A stretch of 64,000 bases of DNA from the NCBI GenBank assembly GCA_040544425.1, contig JBEONO010000013.1, forward strand, positions 62,001 to 126,000, written 5' to 3'. The position numbers and the translations under genes are program-made. This DNA is from Solimicrobium sp040544425. GTDB taxonomy: Bacteria > Pseudomonadota > Gammaproteobacteria > Burkholderiales > Burkholderiaceae_D. Of this stretch, positions 18,325 to 27,915 are shown in pieces (within the stretch, counting starts at the first letter, position 1; each line of letters opens with the position of its first letter). The notes beneath the pieces were generated by a model that saw only the letters and a program-made list of their open reading frames with translations, was not told the origin of the DNA and did not search any database.

Positions 18325-19815
18325 ATGTCTGAAAAATCGTCCATGAGTCAGACGACAACCGCCGAACAGGACGCCGCGCAACTGGCGGCGCTGGGTTACA
18401 CGGCGACCTTCGAGCGCTCCATGAGCTTGTGGGAAAACTTTTCCCTCGGCTTTACCTATCTGTCGCCGGTGGTCGGCGTGTATTCGGTGTTTGCGCTGGC
18501 CATCATGGCGGGCGGGCCGCCGATGTTCTGGACCTATCTGCTGGTCGGCGCCGGGCAGTTGACGGTGTGTCTGGTGTTTGGCGAAGTGGTGTCGCAGTAC
18601 CCGATATCGGGCGGGCTGTATCCGTGGGCACGCCGCCTGGTCGGTGTGCGCTGGGCCTGGATGGCGGGGTGGATTTATATGTGGGCGCTGTGGACCACGA
18701 TTGCTGCCGTCTCAATGGGTGGGGCACCGTTTGTGGCGCAACTGCTGGGCTACGAGTTGAGTCCGGTGACCAATGTGGTGATCGCCGTGACCGCTGTCAT
18801 CAATACCACCATCCTGAATCTGATGGGGACGCGATTGCTGGCGCGGGTGGCGATGTTCGGCTTTATCTGCGAAATTGTCGGCGCGATCTGTGTCGGCATC
18901 TACCTGCTGTTTTTTGCCCGTCTGCAGAGCGTCGACATTCTGTTCAACACCTATCAGTTTGGCCATGGCCTCGGCTACGTACCGGCCTTGCTGGCTGCCT
19001 CGGTGGGCGCGACCTTCTGTTACTACGGGTTTGAAGCCTGTGGTGACGTGGCCGAAGAAACCCCGAATCCGAGCCGGGCGATTCCGCGCGCCATGTACAT
19101 GACCATTTTCATCGGCGGTGCCGCGGCGATGCTGGTTTGTCTGGCGCTGTTGCTGGCCATTCCCGATCTGCAGGCGGCCATGTCCGGCAAAGATGCCGAC
19201 CCGGTTACCACGGTGTTGAAGACTGCGCTCGGTGAGGTGGGATTTCGGGTGGTGATTGCGATCGTGCTGGTGTCGTTTTTTTCCTGCCTCTTGAGCCTGC
19301 AGGCTGCCGCCAGCCGCTTGCTGCATGCCTATGCGCGTGACGGCATGATCGTCGGCAGTGGCTGGCTGAAACGCATTTCAGGGCGCACCCATGTGCCGTC
19401 GAATGCCTTGCTGGTAGCCGGTGTGATTCCCTGCGCGATTATCGTGCTGGGTCTGTTTATGGAGCAGGCTGCCAAAACCATTATCGTATTTGGCTCGATG
19501 GGCATTTATGTCTGCTTCCAGATGATCGTGCTGGGCGCGCTGTATGCACGCAAAAACGGCTGGGTGCCGCAGGGCGCGTTCCGGCTCGGCAAGTGGGCTT
19601 TGCCGGTGAATATCATCGCGATGTTTTTTGGGATCGGCGCGATCATCAATCTGGGCTGGCCGCGCTCACCGACCGATCCCTGGTATCTGAATTATGGGAT
19701 GGTGTTAACCCTGTCCATCGTTATTGGCATGGGATTGATTTACATGTTGGTCGCCCGTCCGGTGGCCAACAGCGAAGCTGCAACAGATGAAAGTGGGCTG
19801 CAAAAAAGCAGGTGA
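18325..19815 (+). CDS. APC-family amino acid/polyamine permease
   Basis: A 496-residue inner-membrane permease of the amino acid-polyamine-organocation superfamily with about 12 membrane segments. The N-terminal region reads S-M-S-L-W-E-N-F-S-L-G-F-T-Y-L-S-P-V-V-G-V-Y, typical of the GABA/choline-like subgroup. It starts 10 bp after patD with AGGA before the ATG, so it belongs to the same operon. Transport of 4-aminobutyrate or a polyamine is inferred from that position. It is a secondary carrier, complementing the ABC system. Confidence 0.85.
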   Translation: MSEKSSMSQTTTAEQDAAQLAALGYTATFERSMSLWENFSLGFTYLSPVVGVYSVFALAIMAGGPPMFWTYLLVGAGQLTVCLVFGEVVSQYPISGGLYPWARRLVGVRWAWMAGWIYMWALWTTIAAVSMGGAPFVAQLLGYELSPVTNVVIAVTAVINTTILNLMGTRLLARVAMFGFICEIVGAICVGIYLLFFARLQSVDILFNTYQFGHGLGYVPALLAASVGATFCYYGFEACGDVAEETPNPSRAIPRAMYMTIFIGGAAAMLVCLALLLAIPDLQAAMSGKDADPVTTVLKTALGEVGFRVVIAIVLVSFFSCLLSLQAAASRLLHAYARDGMIVGSGWLKRISGRTHVPSNALLVAGVIPCAIIVLGLFMEQAAKTIIVFGSMGIYVCFQMIVLGALYARKNGWVPQGAFRLGKWALPVNIIAMFFGIGAIINLGWPRSPTDPWYLNYGMVLTLSIVIGMGLIYMLVARPVANSEAATDESGLQKSR

Positions 19816-19893
19816 GGGCGTTGGTTACAAATACTTGAGCAAAAAAAGTTTCAACCTTGGATCAGAAAATTTATAAATCAATCGGGAGAAAAT

Positions 19894-21732
19894 ATGAAAT
19901 CAAGCAAGCGGACTGGAACAAATCTTACCGGGCTGGCGCTATTGCCTTTGGCAATAATGCTGGCCTATTCCTCGGCGTATGCCGAACCTTTTGAAACCGA
20001 TGCATGGAAGGGTGCCTGGGACACCCAGTTCACGCTGGCGACCGGGATCAGGACCGGCGATCCCAGCGGTAACCTGACTCAGATCGGTAACAAAAATGAA
20101 TGGGGTGGTGGTGACTATGGCGATCTGAACTATAAAAAAGGCCAGCTGTTTTCCGGCCAGTTCAAGATTACCAGTGAACTGTTGGCGACCAACAAGGCAA
20201 CCGGTATCGATATGATGGCGCGTGGTACCGGCTTCTATGATGCGCTGGCGGAAAAAACCAAATACACCGAAATGTCGCAGGGCGCTAAAAACCAGATGGT
20301 GTCCAATTTCCAGTTGCTCGATTTATGGGCTGGCCACAAGTTCACGGTGGGCGACAATCAGTGGCGCTTCCGGATCGGTAATCAGGTCATCAACTGGGGT
20401 GAAAGCACTTTCCTGTTTGGCGGCATCAATGCCACGGCAGCGATCGATTATCAGAAATCGCTGATCCCCGGCACCCAGATCAAGGAATACATTTTGCCAG
20501 CGCCGATGATGACGGTGGCCGGTCAACTGGGCAACGGGTGGAACGGCGAAGCATATTACCAATTCCGTCAAGTGACCAACCGCTATCCGGCAATTGGCAG
20601 CTACTGGTCCACCGCCAACTACTTTGGCAAGGGTACCAAAGATGCGCTGTCGTTTGATCCGACCAACTTCAATGGCTTCGGACAGAGCGCCGCCCAGTAT
20701 GCGCAGCAATATCTGGGTGCCGGATCGCGGGTTTCTGCGTCGCAGCTGGAACTGGCCAACCAGCAACTGTTGGCTGGCATGAATGGCACGGTGGCGGATC
20801 TGGCCCTGCCCGACAAGAAAGCCAGCAACGCCGGACAGTTTGGTTTTGCGCTGCACCACTTCCCGGAAGGTTCCGGCGTTGATCTTGGCCTGTACTATCT
20901 GCATTACACCGACAAGTCGCCGGTGTTCCAGTACCTGAACGATCCAACTGTTTCTGGCGGCGGTGATATTCAGGCCAAATATCTGACCAACCGACAACTG
21001 TTCGGCGTGAGCACCAACTTCCAGTTGGGTAACTGGGCGATCGGTTCGGAACTGTCGTATCGTCCCAAGGATGCCGTCGCGCTGGTTGGCTGTTTCACCA
21101 ATCCGGGACCGCTGGACGCCAACACCAATCCCAATCCGCTGTTCAGTGCAGTGCCGGGCTCATTGCAATGTCCGCTGTATAAGGACATGAAGAAATGGGA
21201 ATGGCATGTGACGGCACAATCGACACTCACGCCCAGTGACAATCCACTGATCATGGCCGATATCCTGAAAGCCCAAAGCGCAACGTTGACGGCAGAAGCG
21301 GTGGCGACCTACTACCCCGGCGTGAAATCAACAATGTCACAGAACGTGGGCGGCACGACGGTCTACCAGGGTGTGGCCTCGGCTGGCCTAACCTTCCTCG
21401 ATAATACCGGCATCGTTCAGCCTATCGGTACCGCAATGTCGACCGGCGCGATTGTCGACTTTAACTGGACCTACGACGGCACGATTGCAGCAGGCTGGCA
21501 GTTCACGCCGGGCATTACTTACTATCACGCCATTTCCGGTGACACGCCCAATCCGGCAGGGACGTATCTGGCTGGCGCGCAGTCGGTCAATCTGTACTTC
21601 CTGATGAACCAGAATCCGACAACCTGGCAGGCCGGTATCAACTTCACCGCCTTCTCAGGCGGCAAGGTGGTTGGCGCACAACCGTACAAAGATCGCAACC
21701 TGATCGGTGCGTTTATCACTTATAACTATTAA
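19894..21732 (+). CDS. DUF1302 family outer-membrane-type protein
   Basis: A 612-residue secreted protein with a signal peptide ending near SSAYA. The body is rich in aromatic residues, glycine and alternating polar/hydrophobic strands and closes with a terminal aromatic-rich segment, as in outer-membrane beta-barrels. The family (DUF1302) usually stands next to DUF1329, as here. The start has a good GGGAGA site. It is followed by DUF1329, RND and YCF48 genes on the same strand, a recurring set in proteobacteria that use hydrophobic carbon sources. Transport or handling of a hydrophobic compound is inferred from this context; the molecular role is not established. Confidence 0.85.
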   Translation: MKSSKRTGTNLTGLALLPLAIMLAYSSAYAEPFETDAWKGAWDTQFTLATGIRTGDPSGNLTQIGNKNEWGGGDYGDLNYKKGQLFSGQFKITSELLATNKATGIDMMARGTGFYDALAEKTKYTEMSQGAKNQMVSNFQLLDLWAGHKFTVGDNQWRFRIGNQVINWGESTFLFGGINATAAIDYQKSLIPGTQIKEYILPAPMMTVAGQLGNGWNGEAYYQFRQVTNRYPAIGSYWSTANYFGKGTKDALSFDPTNFNGFGQSAAQYAQQYLGAGSRVSASQLELANQQLLAGMNGTVADLALPDKKASNAGQFGFALHHFPEGSGVDLGLYYLHYTDKSPVFQYLNDPTVSGGGDIQAKYLTNRQLFGVSTNFQLGNWAIGSELSYRPKDAVALVGCFTNPGPLDANTNPNPLFSAVPGSLQCPLYKDMKKWEWHVTAQSTLTPSDNPLIMADILKAQSATLTAEAVATYYPGVKSTMSQNVGGTTVYQGVASAGLTFLDNTGIVQPIGTAMSTGAIVDFNWTYDGTIAAGWQFTPGITYYHAISGDTPNPAGTYLAGAQSVNLYFLMNQNPTTWQAGINFTAFSGGKVVGAQPYKDRNLIGAFITYNY

Positions 21733-21763
21733 TCATTCAATTTAAGCGAAAGAGGAATTGACC

Positions 21764-23170
21764 ATGAAAAAGCTGAATCACAATTTGACCTGCCTGGCAT
21801 CTGCCGCAGTATTGCTCGGTTCCCTGGTTTCGGTATGCGCCCATGCTGCGCCACCGGCCGCGGACGAAATCGCCAAACTCGGTACGTCGTTGACGCCGGT
21901 CGGTGCTGATCCGAGCGGTAATGCCGACGGAACGATTCCGAAATGGAGTGGCGCCACCAACAAGCCGGTCGGCAACTGGAAATATGGCATGAACCGGATT
22001 GAGTCGTGGGATCACAAGGATGAAAAAACCCTGTTCACGATTACTGCCGCCAACATGGACAAGTACAAAGATCGCCTGACGCCGGGTCAGATCGCCATGA
22101 TGACGGAGAACAAGGGCTACGAGATGCGTGTGTACCCCAGCCATCGCGAATGTTCCTACCCGGACTTTGTCATCGACAATACCAAGAAAGGCGCAGGCAA
22201 ATCCAAGATCGCCGCCAACGGCTGGGCGCTGGCAGAAGCTGACCTGCCGGGCGTGCCATTCCCGCTGGCCAAGACCGGGATCGAAGCGATCTGGAATTAC
22301 ATCATGCGCTATCAGGGCGTCGGAATCTGGTGGCCGGATGCCTACACCACGGTATCCCCGAAACCGGGCACCACCGCTGGCATCATCACGCGTTGGGATC
22401 AGATGACGTATTTCCCGTGGGGTAAAAAAGGCACGAATTCGCCAGCCAGCGTGAACGGAATTCAGCAGGGCTTTTATTACGGCTTTACCGAACCGGTGGC
22501 ACTGGCCGGTCAGAAACTGATCCAGACCTACTACTTCGAAAAAGACGTGGAATCGTTCTACTACTTCACCGGCCAGCGTCGTGTGCGCCGTCTGCCATCG
22601 TATGCCTATGATGCACCGCTGATCGGTTTTGAAAATCAGTATCCGAATGACGGACTGTTCATGTACTACGGCAATCCGGATCGCTTCAACTGGAAGATCG
22701 TCGGCAAGAAAGAAATCTACATTCCGTATGATGCGTTCCCGTCAGTCGATCTGCGTCACAAGGCGGTCGGTATGGCACCGTTTGTCGACAACGATGTGCG
22801 CCGCTACGAATTGCACCGGGTCTGGGTGGTTGAAGGCGATCTGAAAAAAGATGCCCGTCACAGTGTGTCCAAAAAAGTGTTCTATCTGGATGAAGACACC
22901 TGGTTGGCCGCCGCCGGTGAAGACTACGATGCCAACGGCAAACTCTGGCGTCACAAGGAAGCGGGCATCATGCCGGCTTGGGAAATCAATGCCTGTGAAA
23001 ACGCCACGCTGGATTATTACCATGATCTGTCCAATGGTCGTTATCTGACTGACGCGAATGTACTCGGTGGCGGCAAGGATACCAAGTTCCTGTCCGATCC
23101 AAGTGAAGACAAACGCTTCAATATGAACTTCTATACACCTGAAAATCTGCGCTCCATCAGCGAGCGTTAA
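21764..23170 (+). CDS. DUF1329 family secreted protein
   Basis: A 468-residue protein with a signal peptide (cleavage near CAHAA). The family (DUF1329) has a fold related to the lipoprotein carrier LolA, which suggests binding of a lipid-like ligand in the periplasm. The ATG at 21764 is chosen because AGAGGA lies 7 bases upstream; an in-frame TTG at 21758 is too close to that site. The gene follows DUF1302 by 31 bp, so the two are very likely co-transcribed. The exact ligand is unknown. Confidence 0.87.
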   Translation: MKKLNHNLTCLASAAVLLGSLVSVCAHAAPPAADEIAKLGTSLTPVGADPSGNADGTIPKWSGATNKPVGNWKYGMNRIESWDHKDEKTLFTITAANMDKYKDRLTPGQIAMMTENKGYEMRVYPSHRECSYPDFVIDNTKKGAGKSKIAANGWALAEADLPGVPFPLAKTGIEAIWNYIMRYQGVGIWWPDAYTTVSPKPGTTAGIITRWDQMTYFPWGKKGTNSPASVNGIQQGFYYGFTEPVALAGQKLIQTYYFEKDVESFYYFTGQRRVRRLPSYAYDAPLIGFENQYPNDGLFMYYGNPDRFNWKIVGKKEIYIPYDAFPSVDLRHKAVGMAPFVDNDVRRYELHRVWVVEGDLKKDARHSVSKKVFYLDEDTWLAAAGEDYDANGKLWRHKEAGIMPAWEINACENATLDYYHDLSNGRYLTDANVLGGGKDTKFLSDPSEDKRFNMNFYTPENLRSISER

Positions 23171-23199
23171 TTTGAAGGTTTCTGTGCTGTAGTCAAAAA

Positions 23200-23239
23200 A
23201 ATCCTGCCACGGTTGCGCTTTTGGAACGGTGGCAGGATT
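23200..23239. terminator. Strong hairpin between DUF1329 and RND genes
   Basis: Two 15-base arms (23200-23214 and 23225-23239) pair with one mismatch around a 10-base loop. No T-run follows on the plus strand, so it is more likely an mRNA processing or partial termination structure inside the operon than a strong plus-strand terminator. A run of A residues (23195-23201) at its left side would give a T-run on the minus strand, but no minus-strand gene reads into it. Confidence 0.6.
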
Positions 23240-23253
23240 CAACGGATTTGAAA

Positions 23254-25611
23254 ATGAATTTTAAAAAATTAGAAGAATTTTTATTCACGCATCGTCTGAT
23301 GGTACTGATCGCTGCTGCGCTGTTGACGGTGGTGATGGCGCTATTCGCGGTGCGGCTGCACATGGATGCCGGTTTTGAAAAGCAGATGCCGACCAACCAC
23401 GAATACGTCAAAACATTTCTCGAATACCGCGACCAGCTGTTCGGCGCCAATCGCCTCACGGTGGTAGTGCGGGTGCGCGACCCCAAAGGCACCATCTGGA
23501 CCAGGGACGGACTTGAGCGGCTCTACAAAGTGACCCAGGCCGTCACCTTCCTGCCCAATATCGACCGGCTCGGCGTGCAGTCGCTGTGGACCCCGAACAG
23601 TTTTGTGAATCAGATTACCGAAGAAGGCTTTACCGCCCAGCCGGTGATTCCCGGTACCATCACCATCGATTCGCTGGACCAGGCGACGATTGACAAAATC
23701 CGCGCCGCAACATCCGAGGGCGGGTTTATCGGCACACTGGTGTCGCACGACGAAACCAGTGCCATGATCACCGCCGAAATCGGCGAGGCTGACAAGCAGG
23801 GCAACAAGCTGGACTACATCGCCTATAACAAGCTGCTGAATGAAAAAATTCGCGGCGTGTTTGAAGACAACAAATATGAAATCCAGATCATCGGTTTCGC
23901 CAAACAGATCGGTGATATTTCGGAAGGCGCGTCATCCGTGCTGGTGTTCTGCGTGATCGCACTGCTGCTCACCGCCCTGGCCGTGTACTGGTATTGCCGC
24001 TCGGTGAAGCTGACCATGTTGCCGATTGCCTGTTCGCTGACTTCGCTGGTCTGGCAGTTCGGCACCCTGAATCTGATGGGCTACGGACTGGATCCGCTGG
24101 CGGTGCTGGTGCCGTTTTTAGTGTTTGCGATCGGCGTGTCGCACGGCGTGCAGCAGATCAATTTCATCGTGCGCGAAATCGCCCACGGTCATAAAACCTA
24201 CGAGGCGGCGCGCCTCAGTTTTGGTGGTCTGTTTGTGCCCGGTGTGCTGGCACTGGTCACCGCCATGGTGTCGTTCATTACCCTGCTGCTGATTCCGATC
24301 CCGATGGTCAAAGAGTTGGCGGTGATTTCATCGATCGGCGTGACCTATAAAATTCTCACCAATCTGGTGTTGTTACCAGTCGCGGCATCGTATTTTCATT
24401 TCAGTAATGAGTTCGCCGTCAGTTCAATGTTAAAGCGCGAACAGCGTTCCGGCTGGCTGCGCGGTCTCTCGCACATCGCCGAGCCGCGTAACGCCGCCAT
24501 CGTGCTGAGCATTGCCGCGATTATTTTTGGCGTGGCGGTCTGGCAGAGTCGCGACCGGGTCGTGGGCACCGTGCAGCCGGGTGCGCCTGAGCTGCGTGAA
24601 GACGCCCGCTTCAATCGCGATGCCGCGTCCATCGCCGCCTCGTATGATATGGGTCTGGACTGGCTGACGGTAGTGTTTCAGTCGCCGCCGAATTCGTGCA
24701 GCTCGGTCAATATCGCCAAATATCAGGATGATTTTGTGGCCTCGGTCGAGCATATTGATGGCGTCAAGGCGATCAAGAGTTTTGCCGGGGAACTGCGCTC
24801 CTACAATCAGGGCTATAACGAAGGCAGCCCGAAAATGAATGTGGTGCCGCTCGATCCGTCCAACTACGCCGCGCTGGCCACGGAAATTGCCCGCGGTCGC
24901 GGCTTTGTCAGCACCGATTGCAGCATGTCGGCCGTGCATATTTATCTGGCCGATCACAAGGCAGTCACCATCAATCGTCTGGTCAAAGCGGTCAAGGCGT
25001 TCCGTAGCGAGAGCCCGATGGAAGGCGTCAAAATCCGTCTGGCTTCCGGCAATGCCGGGGTGCTGGCGGCCACCAATGAAGAGGTCGAGCGCAGCGAATT
25101 GCCGATGATGTTGAACGTCTATCTGGCGATTGCCTTGCTGGTGCTGCTGGCCTATCGCGATCTGCGCGCCGTGATTATCTGCTGCCTGCCGCTGACCCTG
25201 TCGACCTTTATCGGCTACTGGTTCATGAAGGAATCCAATATCGGCCTGACCGTCGCAACGCTGCCGGTGATGGTGCTGGCAGTCGGCATCGGTGTGGATT
25301 ACGCGTTCTATATTTATAACCGGCTGCAGATGCATCTGGTCGAAGGCGAGAGTATGCGGGTAGCGCTGGAGCATGCGATTCTGGAAGTCGGCATGGCGAC
25401 CATCTTCACCGCCATTACGCTGGCGATCGGTGTGGCAACCTGGTCGTTCTCGGAACTGAAGTTCCAGGCCGATATGGGAAAACTGCTGGCATTCATGTTT
25501 GTGGTGAACCTGATTATGGCGATGACGGCATTACCGGCGATTGCGGTGCTGCTCGACAAAGTGTGGCCGCGCAAAACACCGGTGCGCGGCTCAGCCTTAT
25601 TCAAACATTGA
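23254..25611 (+). CDS. RND/MMPL-family transporter
   Basis: A 785-residue inner-membrane efflux or lipid-export protein of the RND superfamily, MMPL-like branch. It shows a membrane segment at about 15-35, a large periplasmic loop, a bundle of about five segments, a second loop (about 440-620) and a second bundle. The motif V-G-I-G-V-D-Y-A-F-Y-I-Y-N-R-L in the second half is characteristic of this branch. The start is the ATG at 23254; the frame is open from 23221, where it would overlap the upstream hairpin. It is clustered with DUF1302, DUF1329 and YCF48 genes, and transport of a hydrophobic compound is inferred. Confidence 0.88.
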   Translation: MNFKKLEEFLFTHRLMVLIAAALLTVVMALFAVRLHMDAGFEKQMPTNHEYVKTFLEYRDQLFGANRLTVVVRVRDPKGTIWTRDGLERLYKVTQAVTFLPNIDRLGVQSLWTPNSFVNQITEEGFTAQPVIPGTITIDSLDQATIDKIRAATSEGGFIGTLVSHDETSAMITAEIGEADKQGNKLDYIAYNKLLNEKIRGVFEDNKYEIQIIGFAKQIGDISEGASSVLVFCVIALLLTALAVYWYCRSVKLTMLPIACSLTSLVWQFGTLNLMGYGLDPLAVLVPFLVFAIGVSHGVQQINFIVREIAHGHKTYEAARLSFGGLFVPGVLALVTAMVSFITLLLIPIPMVKELAVISSIGVTYKILTNLVLLPVAASYFHFSNEFAVSSMLKREQRSGWLRGLSHIAEPRNAAIVLSIAAIIFGVAVWQSRDRVVGTVQPGAPELREDARFNRDAASIAASYDMGLDWLTVVFQSPPNSCSSVNIAKYQDDFVASVEHIDGVKAIKSFAGELRSYNQGYNEGSPKMNVVPLDPSNYAALATEIARGRGFVSTDCSMSAVHIYLADHKAVTINRLVKAVKAFRSESPMEGVKIRLASGNAGVLAATNEEVERSELPMMLNVYLAIALLVLLAYRDLRAVIICCLPLTLSTFIGYWFMKESNIGLTVATLPVMVLAVGIGVDYAFYIYNRLQMHLVEGESMRVALEHAILEVGMATIFTAITLAIGVATWSFSELKFQADMGKLLAFMFVVNLIMAMTALPAIAVLLDKVWPRKTPVRGSALFKH

Positions 25612-25639
25612 AACCCTGAACAGAATCTCAAGGAACAAC

Positions 25640-26650
25640 ATGATTTTTTTAATGAAAAAAACCTATCAGGCGACTGTGCTGGCGATCTCGGTTGCCGTGG
25701 CAAGTGGCAGCGTGATGGCGCAAGAGGTAAAGTTGGGCACAGTACCGGCGCCGAAGCAGACAGCGGCAGTCAAGCTGGCCAATCCGGCGCCGGATGGCCT
25801 GATACTGGGCGCGATCCGGATCGGTCAACGCGTCGTGACGGTAGGTGATCGCGGCGTGATTCTGTTGTCCGACGATCAGGGCAAAACCTGGCACCAGGCG
25901 CAGGAAGTCCCGACCCGCGCCACGCTGACCGCGGTATTTGCCGTCGATGAAAAAAACCTGTGGGCCGTCGGCCACTGGGGCGTGATTCTGCACAGCGTCG
26001 ATGGCGGCGAACACTGGCTGCTCAATCACAGCGATCTGGAACATGACCAGCCGATGTTTACCGTGTGGTTTGCCGACGCGCAGCACGGCGTGGTGGCGGG
26101 ATTGTTTTCGCTGCTGATGGTCACCGATGATGGCGGCCAGACCTGGAGCAATATCAAATTGCCGGTTGCCAGCGACAAGGTGAAATCGGACCTGAATCTG
26201 TTCCGTCTGTTTTCCGGAAAAAATGACGCTCAGTCCAGCGAAGTCTGGATCGCTGCCGAGCAGGGCATGGTTTATCACAGCACAGACCGTGGCCACAGCT
26301 GGGACGTGGTTGCCACCGGCAATAAGGGAACTCTGTGGAGCGGCATCCTGTTAAGTGACGGCGCGCTGCTGGTTGGCGGACTGGAAGGAAAAATGCTGAA
26401 AAGTAGCGATCATGGCAAAACCTGGAAGCAGATAAGCAGTGACCTGAAAAGTTCGGTGACCGAACTGCTGCAACTGCCTGACGGCACTGTCTTTGCGCTG
26501 GCACTGGATGGCGTTTCTGCCGAAAGCAAAGATGGCGGCGAACACTTTACGCTGCGCACTGCGCTTGATTCAAGATCATTTACTGCAGCCGTGGTCAGTG
26601 ACCAGGGCAAACTGATTTTATTTACTGATCATGGCATGGTGAAAAATTAA
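25640..26650 (+). CDS. YCF48/BNR-repeat periplasmic protein
   Basis: A 336-residue exported protein with a signal peptide ending near VMAQ. It contains several beta-propeller blades of the BNR/YCF48 type, visible as repeated S-x-D-x-G-x-T/H-W motifs (for example S-D-D-Q-G-K-T-W, S-V-D-G-G-E-H-W, T-D-D-G-G-Q-T-W, S-T-D-R-G-H-S-W, S-S-D-H-G-K-T-W). AAGGA precedes the ATG by about six bases. It closes the DUF1302-DUF1329-RND cluster. Homologs are commonly annotated as photosystem II stability-like, but here the genetic context points to an accessory of the RND transporter. Confidence 0.87.
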   Translation: MIFLMKKTYQATVLAISVAVASGSVMAQEVKLGTVPAPKQTAAVKLANPAPDGLILGAIRIGQRVVTVGDRGVILLSDDQGKTWHQAQEVPTRATLTAVFAVDEKNLWAVGHWGVILHSVDGGEHWLLNHSDLEHDQPMFTVWFADAQHGVVAGLFSLLMVTDDGGQTWSNIKLPVASDKVKSDLNLFRLFSGKNDAQSSEVWIAAEQGMVYHSTDRGHSWDVVATGNKGTLWSGILLSDGALLVGGLEGKMLKSSDHGKTWKQISSDLKSSVTELLQLPDGTVFALALDGVSAESKDGGEHFTLRTALDSRSFTAAVVSDQGKLILFTDHGMVKN

Positions 26651-26671
26651 TCGGGTGTCCCGACAATCAGG

Positions 26672-26998
26672 TTACCTCGCCGCTTTTATCGTCTTTGCGC
26701 GGATGCTAACGTTGAGTGTGGAACGCACCGCAGAAAATATGGCAGCCAAACTATCCATATTGGGATTGCCGCTCGGTGACAACATGCGATGCAGGCTCTT
26801 GCTCGGTTTGTGAGTCAGTTCGGATAATTGCTCGAAACCCACTGTAGCATTCACCAGATCACGCAGGATGAGGCGGGCGATTTCTGGCTCACCATTTAGA
26901 AACGAACTTACAGCCTCATCCAGCAGCGCTTTTGCAAATTCAGGTTCTCGTTCAACGCGCTCGATTACGGTAATTTTGAAATCTCTGGTCAGTGCCAT
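26672..26998 (-). CDS. HigA-type antitoxin / XRE-like regulator
   Basis: A 108-residue DNA-binding antitoxin-like protein. It opens with M-A-L-T-R-D-F-K and carries a region ending S-L-H-R-M-L-S-P-S-G-N-P, typical of the addiction module antidote family. The start at 26998 is preceded by GGAAGGA, whereas the longer in-frame reading to 27238 runs through a decayed toxin gene. The partner toxin upstream is broken, so this may be an orphan antitoxin. Confidence 0.75.
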   Translation of the reverse strand: MALTRDFKITVIERVEREPEFAKALLDEAVSSFLNGEPEIARLILRDLVNATVGFEQLSELTHKPSKSLHRMLSPSGNPNMDSLAAIFSAVRSTLNVSIRAKTIKAAR

Positions 26999-27300
26999 TG
27001 CAGCGTCCTTCCTGATTGTTTTGCCCAGCTTCTGCTGCGGCCTTCTTTCTACATTTATACTCGGCATGCAATGCGATGGCTTGATCACTATCCTGTTTTT
27101 TTCTGCGTTTTGTTCCGCCGCCAAACAAAACGATAAATGTGTCGCCGTCTTTGGCGAGATAGATTCGATAACCGGGTCCGCAATTTCATGAGCGGTTGAC
27201 TTCCTCAAATTGCCCGCCACCCCGTTAGTCCGGTTCACGCCGTGAGTCGATCAATTCCGGTTTTGAATACCATTTGCATGTTTAGCCCGGTGACCGTTTT
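26990..27300 (-). pseudogene. HigB/RelE-type toxin remnant
   Basis: In one minus-strand frame the stretch encodes CGPGYRIYLAKDGDTFIVLF followed by a G-G-G-T-K-R-R-K-K-Q-D block, an unmistakable C-terminal half of the RelE/HigB addiction toxin family. Upstream residues that should precede it are split between frames: a stop codon lies three codons before GPGYR, and the N-R-x-T-N-G-V-A-G-N-L segment is in another frame. The toxin therefore appears inactivated by small indels. Boundaries are approximate. Confidence 0.65.
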
Positions 27301-27316
27301 GTGTCGATTGAGGCAT

Positions 27317-27610
27317 TCAGCCGCTATAACCAGCTTCCCTTTGCCCGCGCAAAGCGAGTACGAAAACGGTATCAAGTTCGACGATATATCTGTACAGAGC
27401 CACATACCCCCTGGCTCGTCGACCAATAACCAGCTCCCTTTTGTCGCCGGAAACGGGCCTTCCAATGAAAGGATTGGATTCCAGGACCGAAATCGCCTGG
27501 ATACTTTCATCAATCCTCGCCGGAATATCTTCAACGTCATGCACGGCGAGATGATCAAAAATCAGATTAAAGTCATCACCGACTTCAGGAGCCAATTCAA
27601 TTCTTGACAT
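27317..27610 (-). CDS. parE: ParE/RelE-type toxin
   Basis: A 97-residue toxin of the RelE/ParE superfamily, with the usual E-D-I-P-A-R-I-D-E-S-I region, the N-P-F-I-G-R-P segment, the R-E-L-V-I-G block and a C-terminal V-L-A-L-R-G-Q-R-E. It starts 2 bp after the antitoxin stop codon. ParE members poison gyrase while RelE members cleave mRNA; sequence alone does not decide which applies here. Confidence 0.85.
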   Translation of the reverse strand: MSRIELAPEVGDDFNLIFDHLAVHDVEDIPARIDESIQAISVLESNPFIGRPVSGDKRELVIGRRARGYVALYRYIVELDTVFVLALRGQREAGYSG

Positions 27611-27612
27611 GG

Positions 27613-27897
27613 TTAACGGGCCAATTTTTTCGCCGATGGACGAGTGCTCTTGTTACCTTCAATGCGCTCTTCGAGATAATGACGCATTTGATTCCATGAA
27701 ATGGTCTTGCCAGTCGAGACAATCTTTGCATACCTTGCGTCAGCCAGATCATGGAAGTCGTTGCGCAGCTGTTCCTGATTGATTTTCTCGGCAATCGCTT
27801 CAAGGATAAAACTGTGTGCGGTCGTGCCTGCACGTTCTGCGGCTTCCGCAACACGCGATTTCAGTTCGTCGGATAAACGGATCGTTGTAGTGGACAT
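27613..27897 (-). CDS. parD: ParD-type ribbon-helix-helix antitoxin
   Basis: A 94-residue antitoxin with an N-terminal ribbon-helix-helix (S-T-T-T-I-R-L-S-D-E-L-K-S-R-V) that binds DNA, followed by a helical toxin-binding tail. AGGAGG lies five bases before the ATG at 27897; the adjacent in-frame ATG at 27900 is too close to it. The gene precedes parE, the usual order, and a near-perfect palindrome lies just upstream as a probable autoregulatory operator. Confidence 0.87.
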   Translation of the reverse strand: MSTTTIRLSDELKSRVAEAAERAGTTAHSFILEAIAEKINQEQLRNDFHDLADARYAKIVSTGKTISWNQMRHYLEERIEGNKSTRPSAKKLAR

Positions 27898-27915
27898 CAT
27901 TTCCTCCTGCTTCAA

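Noticed and set aside
26998..27238. Long N-terminal extension of the HigA-type antitoxin
   Set aside because: It runs through the decayed toxin coding sequence; GGAAGGA marks the start at 26998.
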